The translations under genes and the position numbers were made by a program. DNA of 56,427 nt from an uncultured Oscillospiraceae bacterium. GTDB lineage: Bacteria > Bacillota > Clostridia > Oscillospirales > Oscillospiraceae. The notes beneath the pieces were generated by a model. That model had not been told where the DNA came from. It searched no databases and saw only the letters and a program-made list of their open reading frames with translations. This document shows positions 43,068 to 51,350 of this stretch, in pieces. The stretch covers positions 1-56,427 of the forward strand of contig CAJOHR010000004.1 of NCBI GenBank assembly GCA_905234425.1. The letters are read 5' to 3'. Every line of letters starts with the position of its first letter. Position 1 is the first letter of the stretch.

Positions 43068-43096
43068 TTGCGAAACAGCGGAGAAGATGCTACAAT
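43068..43096 (+). promoter_or_regulatory. Promoter of the second ABC exporter operon
   Basis: TTGCGA (43068-43073), 17 bases, TACAAT (43091-43096), 34 bases before the start codon. Confidence 0.6.
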
Positions 43097-43129
43097 GGAC
43101 GCACATCCTGAACACCCGGAGGTTATCCC

Positions 43130-45019
43130 ATGGCTCCTTCCCTGCTGAAAAGCGTTTTGAAATACAAATGGCACTATTTGGGCGGTCTGGCCTGTCTGCT
43201 GCTGGTGGATTACCTGGAGCTGTTCATCCCCCAGCTCACCGGCGAGATCACCGACGGTCTCACAGGCGGCTTCACCGGCTCCATGGTCCTGCGGGACGCC
43301 CTGCTCATCGTGGCTGTGGCCACAGTGGTGGCGGCGCTCCGTCTGGGCTGGCGGGTGCTGATCTTCGGCACCTCCCGCCGGGTGGAACGGGATCTCCGCG
43401 AAAACCTGTACAGCCACCTGACCACCCTCTCCACCTCCTTTTTCCAGCACCAAAAAACCGGCGATCTCATGGCCTACTTCACAAACGACATGGACGCCAT
43501 CCGAATGGCCGTGGGTCCCGCGATCCTGACCACCTTTGACGGCATCGTGCTCACCGCCATGGTTCTTGCGAAGATGATCCTCTATGTGGACGGGAAGCTG
43601 ACCCTGCTGGCCATGGTTCCCCTGCTTGTGATCCTGGTGGGCGGCAGCCGTTACGGAAAGCTCATGAGCCGCCGGTACGGGAAAAAGCAGGGCGTGTTCG
43701 CCGCCCTGTCCGATCGGGTCCAGGAGAGCATCTCCGGCATCCGGGTCATTAAGGCCTTCGTCCGGGAGGCCAGGGAGATGCAGGACTTCCAGAAGGCCAA
43801 CCAGGAGGCCAGGCAGGCCAACCTGAAGGTGGTCCGGCTGCGGACCGTGTTTCTGCCTCTGTTGGATGGTCTCATTGGCGTGTCCACGGCTCTGACCCTG
43901 CTCTACGGTGGCTCCCTGGTGATCTCCGGAAAAATCTCTCTTGGCCGGTTTGTGGCCTTCAACTCCTATGTGGTCACCTTGGTCTGGCCCATGCTGGCGG
44001 CGGGAGAATCCATCACCCTGCTCTCCCAGGGCGCAGCCTCCTGGAAACGGGTCAAGGCCCTTTTTTCTGAGACGCCGGAGATTGCCGACGACGGACTGAC
44101 GGACCAATCCATTCAAACCATCGGCGGCGACGTCGTCTTCCGGGACCTCCATTTCCGGTACGCGTCCCCGCTGCCGGAGGTTTTTTCCGGATTTACTGCC
44201 GACATACCGGCCGGTTCTACCGTGGGTGTCCTGGGCAGGACCGGCTGCGGCAAATCCACCCTGGCCTCTCTGCTCTCCCGGCTCTACAACGTAGAGCCAG
44301 GCAGCATCGAAATCGGCGGACGGGACATTCGGACCATCCCCCTCAGCGTCCTGCGGGAAAACATCGCCGTGGTGCCCCAGGACAATCTGCTCTTCTCCGA
44401 CACCATCCAGGCCAACATCGCCTTCGGCGTCCGGACTCTGGACGAGGCGCCGCCGGACCCGCCCTTCCAGGCCAAGGTCTTTTTACGAAAAAACGAGGCG
44501 GTGGATCAATGGATCGAGCAGGAGATGACGGACCGGGAGAGCGAAACGGACCGGCTCTGGAACGATCTGGAGTCCGTCATGGATGCAGCCAAGGCCGCCG
44601 ACGTCCATGACAACATCATGGACTTTCCAAAGCAGTATGCCACGGTGGTGGGCGAGCGGGGCGTGACCCTTTCCGGCGGCCAAAAGCAGCGGGCCTCCAT
44701 CGCCCGGGCGCTTCTGAAGGACGCGGAGATCCTGATCCTGGACGACGCCCTCTCGGCGGTGGACACGGACACGGAGGCCCACATCCTCTCCGCTCTGCGT
44801 CAATGGCGGCAGGGCAAGACCACCATTTTGATCGCCCATCGAGTCAGCACAGTCCAGCACGCGGACAAGATCCTCTATCTGGAGGACGGCGTCTGCGCCG
44901 AGGAAGGGACCCACGAGTCTCTCATGGCTCTGGCCGGAAGATACGCAAGGCTCTATGAGCAGCAACAGCTGGAGCTCCAGCTCCAGGCGGAACAGGAGGC
45001 CCTTCATGCAGCAGAATAA
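43130..45019 (+). CDS. ABC exporter half-transporter, degenerate site and NBD insertion
   Basis: A 629-residue half-transporter with six spans and a nucleotide-binding domain. Walker A is GRTGCGKST (369-377), the signature is TLSGGQKQR (about 513-521) and Walker B reads LILDDALSAVD (535-545), with aspartate in place of the catalytic glutamate; the switch histidine is kept (IAHRVST). Between the Q loop and the signature lies an extra hydrophilic stretch of about 45 residues (about 434-484) that ordinary ABC domains lack. It should form a heterodimer with the next gene's product, supplying the non-catalytic half. Start at ATG 43130, seven bases after GGAGG. Substrate unknown. Confidence 0.92.
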   Translation: MAPSLLKSVLKYKWHYLGGLACLLLVDYLELFIPQLTGEITDGLTGGFTGSMVLRDALLIVAVATVVAALRLGWRVLIFGTSRRVERDLRENLYSHLTTLSTSFFQHQKTGDLMAYFTNDMDAIRMAVGPAILTTFDGIVLTAMVLAKMILYVDGKLTLLAMVPLLVILVGGSRYGKLMSRRYGKKQGVFAALSDRVQESISGIRVIKAFVREAREMQDFQKANQEARQANLKVVRLRTVFLPLLDGLIGVSTALTLLYGGSLVISGKISLGRFVAFNSYVVTLVWPMLAAGESITLLSQGAASWKRVKALFSETPEIADDGLTDQSIQTIGGDVVFRDLHFRYASPLPEVFSGFTADIPAGSTVGVLGRTGCGKSTLASLLSRLYNVEPGSIEIGGRDIRTIPLSVLRENIAVVPQDNLLFSDTIQANIAFGVRTLDEAPPDPPFQAKVFLRKNEAVDQWIEQEMTDRESETDRLWNDLESVMDAAKAADVHDNIMDFPKQYATVVGERGVTLSGGQKQRASIARALLKDAEILILDDALSAVDTDTEAHILSALRQWRQGKTTILIAHRVSTVQHADKILYLEDGVCAEEGTHESLMALAGRYARLYEQQQLELQLQAEQEALHAAE

Positions 45020-46748
45020 CAAAGGGGTCTTTCTCCGGCTCATGGGCTATCTGAAGCCCCACATTCCTACTCTGGTTCTGGCCCTGATCCTGGTCCTGGC
45101 GGCCACGGGCAGCAATCTGCTCCGGCCCGTCATCATCGGCCGGGCCATCGACGCCATTACGGAGGGCGGCGTCTTCGGAGTGATTTTAAGGGATTTCCTG
45201 CTCTACATCACCGTTCTGATCATCGGAACGGCCTGCAACGCCGTGCAGATGTGGATCCTGCAAAAGCTGGGGCAGAACATCATCTATAAGATCCGGGAGG
45301 AGCTCTTCGCCCACATCCACAGCCTGTCTCTCCGGTTCTTTGACGTGACTCCTGTGGGGCGGATCGTCACCCGGGTCACCAACGACGTAGAGACGCTCAA
45401 CGAGCTGTTTTCCTCTATTCTGGTGACCATGGTGAAAAACGTGGTGCTGATCGCGGGCTACGCGGCGGTCATGCTGGTTCTGAACTGGCGTCTGGCGCTC
45501 CTCTCCTTCGTGCTGCTTCCCGTGGTGGTACTGCTGACCAGACTGTTCACCAGGGTCTATCGGACCACGCACCGGATTACCAGGACCAAGGTCTCCTCTC
45601 TGAACACCTATCTGTCGGAGAATCTGGGGGCCATGAAGCTGATCCAGCTCTTCCACCGGGAAGCGGAAAAGCGTCATGAGTTCTCCTATCGATCCCAGGA
45701 TCTGTTCCAGGCCAACTTCCGGGAGATCGTGGTCTACGGCACCTTCCAGCCGCTCATTTACTGGATCAGCATCGTGTCCCTGGCGGCCGTGCTGGGCTTC
45801 GGCGGTCATCTTGTGCTGGCAGGAAGCCTGTCCATCGGAACGCTCTACATCTTCTCCAGCTATGTCCGCTCCTTTTTCGAGCCCATTCAGTCCCTGTCGG
45901 ACCAGTTCGGCACACTCCAGGCCGCCATGGCCGCCGGAGAAAAGATCTTCACCCTTCTGGATGAGGACCCCGCCGTTCAAGATCCGGCGGAGCCAAAGGC
46001 CCTGCCTGCTCCCACAAAGGGACGGATCGAATTCGAGCACGTGTGGTTCTCCTATGACGGAGAGGAATGGGTGCTTCGGGACGTGAGCTTCGTCATCGAG
46101 CCGGGACAGACCGCCGCCTTTGTGGGGCCCACCGGCGCGGGAAAAAGCTCCATTTTGAACCTGATCGGCCGGTATTACGACATTCAGAAGGGACGCATTA
46201 CCATCGACGGCGTAGATATCCGGGAGCTCTCCCAGCAGGAGATCCGCCGGGCTGTGGGACAGGTCCAGCAGGACGTGTTTCTGTTCACCGGGGACATCAA
46301 GGGCAACATCCGTCTTGGCAGCGAGGAAATCTCCGATATGGACGTCATGGAGGCGGCGAAATTCGTCAACGCCGATGGCTTTATCAGGAAGCTGGAGGAC
46401 AGTTACGAGACCGCCGTCACAGAGCGGGGCTCCACCCTGTCGGCAGGTCAGCGGCAGCTTCTGAGCTTTGCCAGGACCCTGGCTTTCGATCCGGCCATTC
46501 TCGTCATGGACGAGGCCACGGCAAACATCGACACGGAGACGGAGGCGCTGATCCAGGACGCCATGGAGCGGCTCATGCGGAACCGAACCACCATCGTGGT
46601 GGCCCACCGGCTCTCCACCATCCAGCACGCGGACCAGATCATGGTCATTCACAAGGGGCGGCTCCGGGAGCAGGGCACCCATCAGGAGTTGCTCACCCGG
46701 AACGGGATCTACAAAAAGCTCTATGATCTCCAGCTTCGGGCAACCTGA
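45006..46748 (+). CDS. ABC exporter half-transporter with canonical ATPase site
   Basis: A 580-residue half-transporter: six spans, Walker A GPTGAGKSS, signature TLSAGQRQL, Walker B LVMDEATANID with the catalytic glutamate, and VAHRLST. It is the catalytic partner of the preceding gene's product in a heterodimeric exporter. Start at ATG 45006, which has AGGAGG six bases ahead and overlaps the upstream gene by 14 bases; an earlier in-frame start lies deeper inside that gene and has no ribosome site. The operon ends here at a terminator. Confidence 0.93.
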   Translation: MQQNNKGVFLRLMGYLKPHIPTLVLALILVLAATGSNLLRPVIIGRAIDAITEGGVFGVILRDFLLYITVLIIGTACNAVQMWILQKLGQNIIYKIREELFAHIHSLSLRFFDVTPVGRIVTRVTNDVETLNELFSSILVTMVKNVVLIAGYAAVMLVLNWRLALLSFVLLPVVVLLTRLFTRVYRTTHRITRTKVSSLNTYLSENLGAMKLIQLFHREAEKRHEFSYRSQDLFQANFREIVVYGTFQPLIYWISIVSLAAVLGFGGHLVLAGSLSIGTLYIFSSYVRSFFEPIQSLSDQFGTLQAAMAAGEKIFTLLDEDPAVQDPAEPKALPAPTKGRIEFEHVWFSYDGEEWVLRDVSFVIEPGQTAAFVGPTGAGKSSILNLIGRYYDIQKGRITIDGVDIRELSQQEIRRAVGQVQQDVFLFTGDIKGNIRLGSEEISDMDVMEAAKFVNADGFIRKLEDSYETAVTERGSTLSAGQRQLLSFARTLAFDPAILVMDEATANIDTETEALIQDAMERLMRNRTTIVVAHRLSTIQHADQIMVIHKGRLREQGTHQELLTRNGIYKKLYDLQLRAT

Positions 46749-46754
46749 TAGTAT

Positions 46755-46789
46755 GGCCCGTCCGGCCTCAACCGGGCGGGCCGTATTTT
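46755..46789 (+). terminator. Terminator of the second ABC exporter operon
   Basis: An 11-bp GC stem (46755-46765 with 46772-46782, one G-T pair), loop of six, then GTATTTT. Confidence 0.85.
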
Positions 46790-46801
46790 GCAAAGAAATT
46801 G

Positions 46802-46824
46802 TATAACCAGCGGTTATATGCTAT
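46802..46824 (+). promoter_or_regulatory. LysR operator 1: TATAACC-AGC-GGTTATA then GCTAT
   Basis: A perfect 7-base inverted repeat around AGC (46802-46818), followed after one base by GCTAT. It ends at the -35 of the LysR gene. A near copy occurs at 47889, so both are likely sites of the regulator between them. Confidence 0.75.
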
Positions 46825-46852
46825 TGCTTTTTGGAATGAATTTCGGTATACT
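46824..46852 (+). promoter_or_regulatory. Promoter of the LysR gene
   Basis: TTGCTT (46824-46829), 17 bases, TATACT (46847-46852). Operator 1 touches the -35, which suits autoregulation. Confidence 0.65.
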
Positions 46853-46874
46853 CATAGCTGAAAGGAGGGATTCC

Positions 46875-47906
46875 ATGGAGCTGACCTATCTCTATTATTT
46901 CAAGGTCATCGCCGAAAAGGAGAACATGTCCCGGGCAGCGGAGTCCCTCCACGTCTCCCAGCCGGCCCTGAGCAAAACCGTGGCCAAGCTGGAAAACAGC
47001 CTGGGGGTGACGCTGTTTGAGCGGAAAAAGGGGCGGATCAGCCTCTCCCCCATCGGCGCCGAGTTCTACCGGCACGTGGCAAAGGCCTTTGACTGCATCG
47101 AGGACGGCCAGCGGGCCATCGACAACTACAAGAGCGCCATGGGCACCTCCGTGACCATCGGCAGCCCCGTGGCTGAGCTCATGAACACACTGCTTCTGAG
47201 CTACCTCCGGGAGCATCAGCAGTCCTCCCTCCAGATCAGCCAGTATCTGTATCTCCCCGAAACCCTTCAGGAGCAGCTTCTGGCGGGAAAGCTGGATTTC
47301 GCCCTGACGCCCATCCCCTTCCACAGCCCGGAGATCACCCAGATCAAGCTCATGGATGAGGAGATTCTTCTGGCCGTGGGCCGCTGCCATCCCCTGGCAG
47401 AGAATCAATTTATCCGTCTGGAGGACTGCAAAAACGAGCGTTTCCTGGTGAACGACGCCAGCTTTGACCGGAAGGCCGTCCTGGACAACTGCAAAATCGT
47501 GGGCTTTACCCCCAATATCACCCTCTGCAGCAACGAACCCGGCATTATCGACGAGGCGCTGGAGTCCGGCCAGGGCGTCAGCTTCGTACCCGCCAACGTG
47601 TTCTATGAAAAGCACCGGCACGGAAACAGCGTGGCGGCGCTGCGATTCTCCGACGTGGAGGTGTTTCGGTTTATCTCCATCGTCTCCCGGAAGGACCGGA
47701 CCCTCATGGAGACGCCGAAAAAGCTCTACAGCTTCGCCATCCGCTTTTTCCGGGAGTACGGGGTGACGCTCCAAGCCTTTCTGGACGACTACTTCCCGCC
47801 CATGGACTTCGGTGAGCGGAAGACCATCGGCCTCAACCGGGAGGAGCTGATCGGCGCGCCGGACCGCGGGGACCGGGAGGACGGACCGCATAACTACAGG
47901 TTATAA
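46875..47906 (+). CDS. LysR-family transcriptional regulator
   Basis: A 343-residue LTTR. The N-terminal helix-turn-helix is clear: YYFKVIAEKENMSRAAESL, then SQPALSKTVAKLEN and LGVTLFERKKGRI. The rest is the two-lobed effector domain (TIGSPVAELMNTLLLSYL, LDFALTPIPF, EALESGQGVSFVP), with a C-terminal extension after residue 300 (FFREYGVTLQAFLDDYF). Start at ATG 46875 behind AAAGGAGG. Its own promoter and the leader of the following oxidoreductase gene carry almost the same palindrome, so it likely controls both. The last codons are themselves part of the second operator. Confidence 0.93.
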   Translation: MELTYLYYFKVIAEKENMSRAAESLHVSQPALSKTVAKLENSLGVTLFERKKGRISLSPIGAEFYRHVAKAFDCIEDGQRAIDNYKSAMGTSVTIGSPVAELMNTLLLSYLREHQQSSLQISQYLYLPETLQEQLLAGKLDFALTPIPFHSPEITQIKLMDEEILLAVGRCHPLAENQFIRLEDCKNERFLVNDASFDRKAVLDNCKIVGFTPNITLCSNEPGIIDEALESGQGVSFVPANVFYEKHRHGNSVAALRFSDVEVFRFISIVSRKDRTLMETPKKLYSFAIRFFREYGVTLQAFLDDYFPPMDFGERKTIGLNREELIGAPDRGDREDGPHNYRL

Positions 47907-47911
47907 GCTAT
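47889..47911 (+). promoter_or_regulatory. LysR operator 2 across the regulator's stop codon
   Basis: CATAACT-ACA-GGTTATA then GCTAT. It matches operator 1 (46802) at most positions including the GCTAT flank at the same distance. It covers the last five codons and the stop of the LysR gene and lies about 75 bases before the oxidoreductase start. A weak TATGAT at 47948-47953 lacks a good -35, as expected for an activated promoter. Confidence 0.72.
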
Positions 47912-47984
47912 GTAAAATATCTATTTCCGACCGGCAAAACAATCTGCTATGATAGGATCGAATACTATGGAAAGGGGTATCCCT

Positions 47985-49970
47985 ATGTCAAAATACGACC
48001 TGCTTCTCTCCCCCCTGAAGATCGGGAACCTGACCCTGAAGAACCGTATGATCTCCTCCCCCACCTCCCTTGCTGAAATGGGCAGCGGCGGTGTGTTCTC
48101 CCCGGAGAACATCGCCTACTATGAGCTCCGGGCCAAGGGCGGCGCGGCCCTCGTCAACGTGGGTGAGGCCGTGGCGCACGGCGCAACCGGGCCGGATCAC
48201 CCCTCCATGGTGATCCTGGACAACCCCACCGCCGTTCCCTCCATGTACGATCTGGTGGCCGCCATCCACAAGTACGGTGCCTACGCCTCCATCGAGTTCG
48301 GCCACGGCGGCAAGCGCTGCAATCCCCTGTTCCTGCCCGGCCATGTGCTGCCTGTGGGACCCTGCGACATCTTTGATGACAAGGGCGAAAAGACCGTGCG
48401 CGGCATGGACCGGCAGCTCATGGACGACGTCATCGGCGGTTACCGCCGCTCCGCCGCCAACTGCGCTATGGCGGGCTTTGATATTCTAACCATCCACTGC
48501 GGCCACGGCTGGCTCCTGGGCGAGTTCCTGTCCGAGCTTTCGAACCACCGCACGGATGAATACGGCGGCAGCCGGGAGAACCGGTGCCGGTTCGTCATCG
48601 AGGTGCTCAAGGCCGTCCGGCAGGGCGCGCCCAAGTGTCTCATTGAGATCCGCATCTCCGGCTCCGAGCTGACCGAGAACGGCTACGACCTCCAGGAGGG
48701 CGTGGAGCTCTGCAAGCTGCTGGAGCCCTATGTGGACATGTTCAACATCTCCGCCGGCGTCATGGAGGACCTTTATACCTGGATCCTCATGCACCCCAGC
48801 ATGTTTGTGCCCGACGGCGTGAACGTCTATCTGGCCGAGGCCGTGAAAAAGGCCGTGAAAAAGCCCGTGTCCTGCGTGGGTGCCATCGGCGATCCGGACC
48901 AGATGGAGTCCATTCTGGAGAACGGTCAGGCCGATCTGATCGCCCTGGGCCGCGCCCTGGTGGCGGACCCGGAGCTCCCCAACAAGGTCCGGGACAGCCG
49001 TACCGACGAGATCCGGCGCTGTCTCCGGTGCTTCACATGTCAGGGACAGATGATGAAGACCCGGAACATCATCTGCGCCGTGAACCCGGTCATCGGTCAG
49101 GAGTACCGTGTGGCCCACACCCTGCCCGCGGCCCATAAGCATAAGGTAGCTGTGGTGGGCGGCGGCCCCGGAGGCATGCAGGCGGCCATCACCTGCGCCC
49201 AGCGGGGCCATGAGGTGACCCTCTATGAGGCCACCGACGCACTGGGCGGCGCGCTGAAATTCGCAGAGCACGAGGACTTCAAGGAGCTTCTGGACAAGTT
49301 CGCCAAGTGGCAGGCTCATCAGCTGGAACTGCTGAAGGTCCCTGTGAAGCTGAACACCACGGTCACCCGAGAGTTCCTGGACAGCCTGGATGTGGACACG
49401 GTGATCTGCGCTGTGGGCGCGAACCCCATCACCCCCGATATGTTCGGCATTCCCGGTGACAACTATGTGCTTGGCACGGCCATCTTCGACGAGGGCGTGA
49501 CCCTGGGCCGGAAGATCGTCATTATGGGCGGCGGCCTGGTTGGCTGCGAAACCGCTCTGCATCTGGCTGAGACCGGCCATGAGGTGACCATCATCGAGAT
49601 GGCGCCTGAGATCGCCATCGAGACCACCGCCGCCCACCGGCGCGCCATGAAGGTACGTATGGGCCTGTATCCCGAGGAAGCCGGTCAGCAGTACGTCCAC
49701 GACGATGTGATCCCGCCGGTGCTGGCCCTCTCCACCAAGTGCAAGGAGATCACCGACAAGGGCGTGATCGCCGTGACCCCCGAGGGCGAGGAAAAGCTCT
49801 TTGAGGCAGACACCGTGATCTGTGCTCTGGGTCTCCGCTCAAGAAGCAGTCTGGTGGACGAGCTCCGGCAGACCAGGCACATCTTCCTCCCCATCGGCGA
49901 TTGCGTCAAAACGCAGCAGGTCACCCAGGCGGTCCGGGCCGGCTATGACACGGCCATGGCCCTGGATTGA
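47985..49970 (+). CDS. NADH:flavin oxidoreductase of the enoate reductase / BaiCD-type family
   Basis: A 661-residue enzyme with an N-terminal Old-Yellow-Enzyme barrel (FMN), a [4Fe-4S] linker and a C-terminal FAD/NAD(P)H domain, the layout of 2-enoate reductases, 2,4-dienoyl-CoA reductase and the bile-acid enzymes BaiCD/BaiH. Seen: LKNRMISSPT, HCGHGWLLGEFLSELSNHR with TDEYGGS, the cysteines CLRCFTC plus a fourth after 11 residues, VVGGGPGGMQAA (FAD) and IMGGGLVGCETAL (NAD). It would reduce an activated double bond. The Cys spacing CxxCxxC differs from CxxCxxxC of FadH. Start at ATG 47985 behind AAAGGGG. Substrate unknown; control by the adjacent LysR is likely. Confidence 0.9.
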   Translation: MSKYDLLLSPLKIGNLTLKNRMISSPTSLAEMGSGGVFSPENIAYYELRAKGGAALVNVGEAVAHGATGPDHPSMVILDNPTAVPSMYDLVAAIHKYGAYASIEFGHGGKRCNPLFLPGHVLPVGPCDIFDDKGEKTVRGMDRQLMDDVIGGYRRSAANCAMAGFDILTIHCGHGWLLGEFLSELSNHRTDEYGGSRENRCRFVIEVLKAVRQGAPKCLIEIRISGSELTENGYDLQEGVELCKLLEPYVDMFNISAGVMEDLYTWILMHPSMFVPDGVNVYLAEAVKKAVKKPVSCVGAIGDPDQMESILENGQADLIALGRALVADPELPNKVRDSRTDEIRRCLRCFTCQGQMMKTRNIICAVNPVIGQEYRVAHTLPAAHKHKVAVVGGGPGGMQAAITCAQRGHEVTLYEATDALGGALKFAEHEDFKELLDKFAKWQAHQLELLKVPVKLNTTVTREFLDSLDVDTVICAVGANPITPDMFGIPGDNYVLGTAIFDEGVTLGRKIVIMGGGLVGCETALHLAETGHEVTIIEMAPEIAIETTAAHRRAMKVRMGLYPEEAGQQYVHDDVIPPVLALSTKCKEITDKGVIAVTPEGEEKLFEADTVICALGLRSRSSLVDELRQTRHIFLPIGDCVKTQQVTQAVRAGYDTAMALD

Positions 49971-49985
49971 TCCCATAGATATCAA

Positions 49986-50027
49986 AGTCCCGCAGACAGC
50001 TTCGATTCTGTCTGCGGGACTGTTTTT
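49986..50027 (+). terminator. Terminator of the oxidoreductase gene
   Basis: A perfect 13-bp stem (49986-49998 with 50009-50021) and a T5 run, lying between convergent genes. Confidence 0.92.
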
Positions 50028-50030
50028 GTA

Positions 50031-51179
50031 TTAAACAGGAAGTTGGATATAACGCTGCTGTTTATCCGGAGACGGGTGCATCCGGACGCTGGATATGACG
50101 CCCATGGCGATGAACAGGGACAGCATGGAGGAGCCGCCGTAGCTGAAAAAGGGCAGGGTCAGGCCGATGACCGGCATAAGCCCTAAGCACATGCCGATGT
50201 TGACAATGATCTGGAACAGGAGCATGCCGGCAATGCCAACGCAGATTTGCCGGTAGAAGTAGCTCTCCGTATGGACGCCGATGTAAATGATCCGGAGGAC
50301 GATGGCCGCCAGGATGGCAATACAGAGGATACAGCCCACATAACCCAGCTCCTCACCGATCACCGCGAAGATGAAGTCGGTCCGCTGGGCCGGTATGTTG
50401 CCGCCCTGGGTCTGGATCCCGTGGTACAGCCCCTGCCCCGTAAAGCCGCCGCCGGTGATGGCGCTGAGGGAGCGGCTGGTCTGCCAGCGGACGCCGATGC
50501 CCGAGGGGTCGATGCTTTCATCAAAGAGCACCATGATCCGCTCCTTCTGGTCGTCCCGGACCAGGCCGCTGTTCCACAGGATCGGCACCACGATCACAAG
50601 TCCCACAGCGCCGAGGGCAAACCAGATGGCGCTGAAGCCTCCGGCCACCGCCATGATGATAAAGGTGAATACATAAATCAGCGCCACGCCCGCGTCCTTG
50701 GAGATGCCCACGATCAGCAGCACAAACAGTCCCGTCAGGAAGCCCACCCGCAGGATGCAGGGAATGGAATTGATGCGTTCCTGATAGATGGAGGTGATTC
50801 GGGCTATGGCGATGATATAGATGATCTTACAGTATTCCGCCGGCTGGAGCATGAAATCCACGCCGGGCACACGGAGCCAGCTTCTGTTTCCGGTGTCGTC
50901 GGCATAGCCGAAGGGATAGAGCATGGCCAGGAAAACCACCGCGAATATCACGATGATGGTGTTGTGCTCCGCAAGAATCTCCATATCCACAAAGGAGATG
51001 ATCACGTACATGATCAGGCCAAGGAACAGAGCGATGATCTGGGTCCTGACATAGTAGGGACCGCCCAGATAGTTGGTGGCGCTGGAGATCATAATGGCTC
51101 CGAAGGCCGAGGCCGCCAGGCAGAGGCCCAGCAGGATCCAGTCGGTCCGAGTGAAAAAACGTCTAACCGCGTTGTTCAT
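50031..51179 (-). CDS. rodA: RodA/FtsW/SpoVE-family peptidoglycan glycosyltransferase
   Basis: A 382-residue SEDS protein with about ten spans. Conserved parts: NRSWLRVPGVDFMLQPAEYCKI (shown in part), the region before the large outer loop, GGGFTGQGLYHG, PAQRTDFIFAVIGEELGYVG and the C-terminal LPFFSYGGSSML. These proteins polymerise lipid II together with a class B penicillin-binding protein. The match is better to RodA than FtsW, but sporulation SpoVE cannot be excluded, and no partner PBP or mreBCD is nearby. Ribosome site AAAGGA. Confidence 0.88.
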   Translation of the reverse strand: MNNAVRRFFTRTDWILLGLCLAASAFGAIMISSATNYLGGPYYVRTQIIALFLGLIMYVIISFVDMEILAEHNTIIVIFAVVFLAMLYPFGYADDTGNRSWLRVPGVDFMLQPAEYCKIIYIIAIARITSIYQERINSIPCILRVGFLTGLFVLLIVGISKDAGVALIYVFTFIIMAVAGGFSAIWFALGAVGLVIVVPILWNSGLVRDDQKERIMVLFDESIDPSGIGVRWQTSRSLSAITGGGFTGQGLYHGIQTQGGNIPAQRTDFIFAVIGEELGYVGCILCIAILAAIVLRIIYIGVHTESYFYRQICVGIAGMLLFQIIVNIGMCLGLMPVIGLTLPFFSYGGSSMLSLFIAMGVISSVRMHPSPDKQQRYIQLPV

Positions 51180-51232
51180 AACAAGGTCCTTTCCTGTCGA
51201 AATCCGGTGAAGGACAGACTTCTAATTACGCC

Positions 51233-51261
51233 ATTTTACCATGATCTCGCCCCAAAGTAAA
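51233..51261 (-). promoter_or_regulatory. Promoter of rodA
   Basis: Minus strand TTTACT (51256-51261), 17 bases, TAAAAT (51233-51238); divergent from the next promoter. Confidence 0.6.
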
Positions 51262-51286
51262 GTGGTCATTCCCATGCCAACACGGT

Positions 51287-51315
51287 TTGACGGGGCGTTC
51301 CGGGCGTGGTATAAT
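51287..51315 (+). promoter_or_regulatory. Sigma-A promoter of the double zinc-ribbon gene
   Basis: TTGACG (51287-51292), 17 bases, TATAAT (51310-51315): near consensus. Confidence 0.8.
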
Positions 51316-51350
51316 CAGTTTATTGCGGAACAGATTGGAGGAACAGGCAC

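Noticed and set aside
42848..44152. Minus-strand frame overlapping the second ABC exporter
   Set aside because: Antisense shadow; Gly/His/Gln-rich without motifs, overlapping the promoter of the XRE gene.
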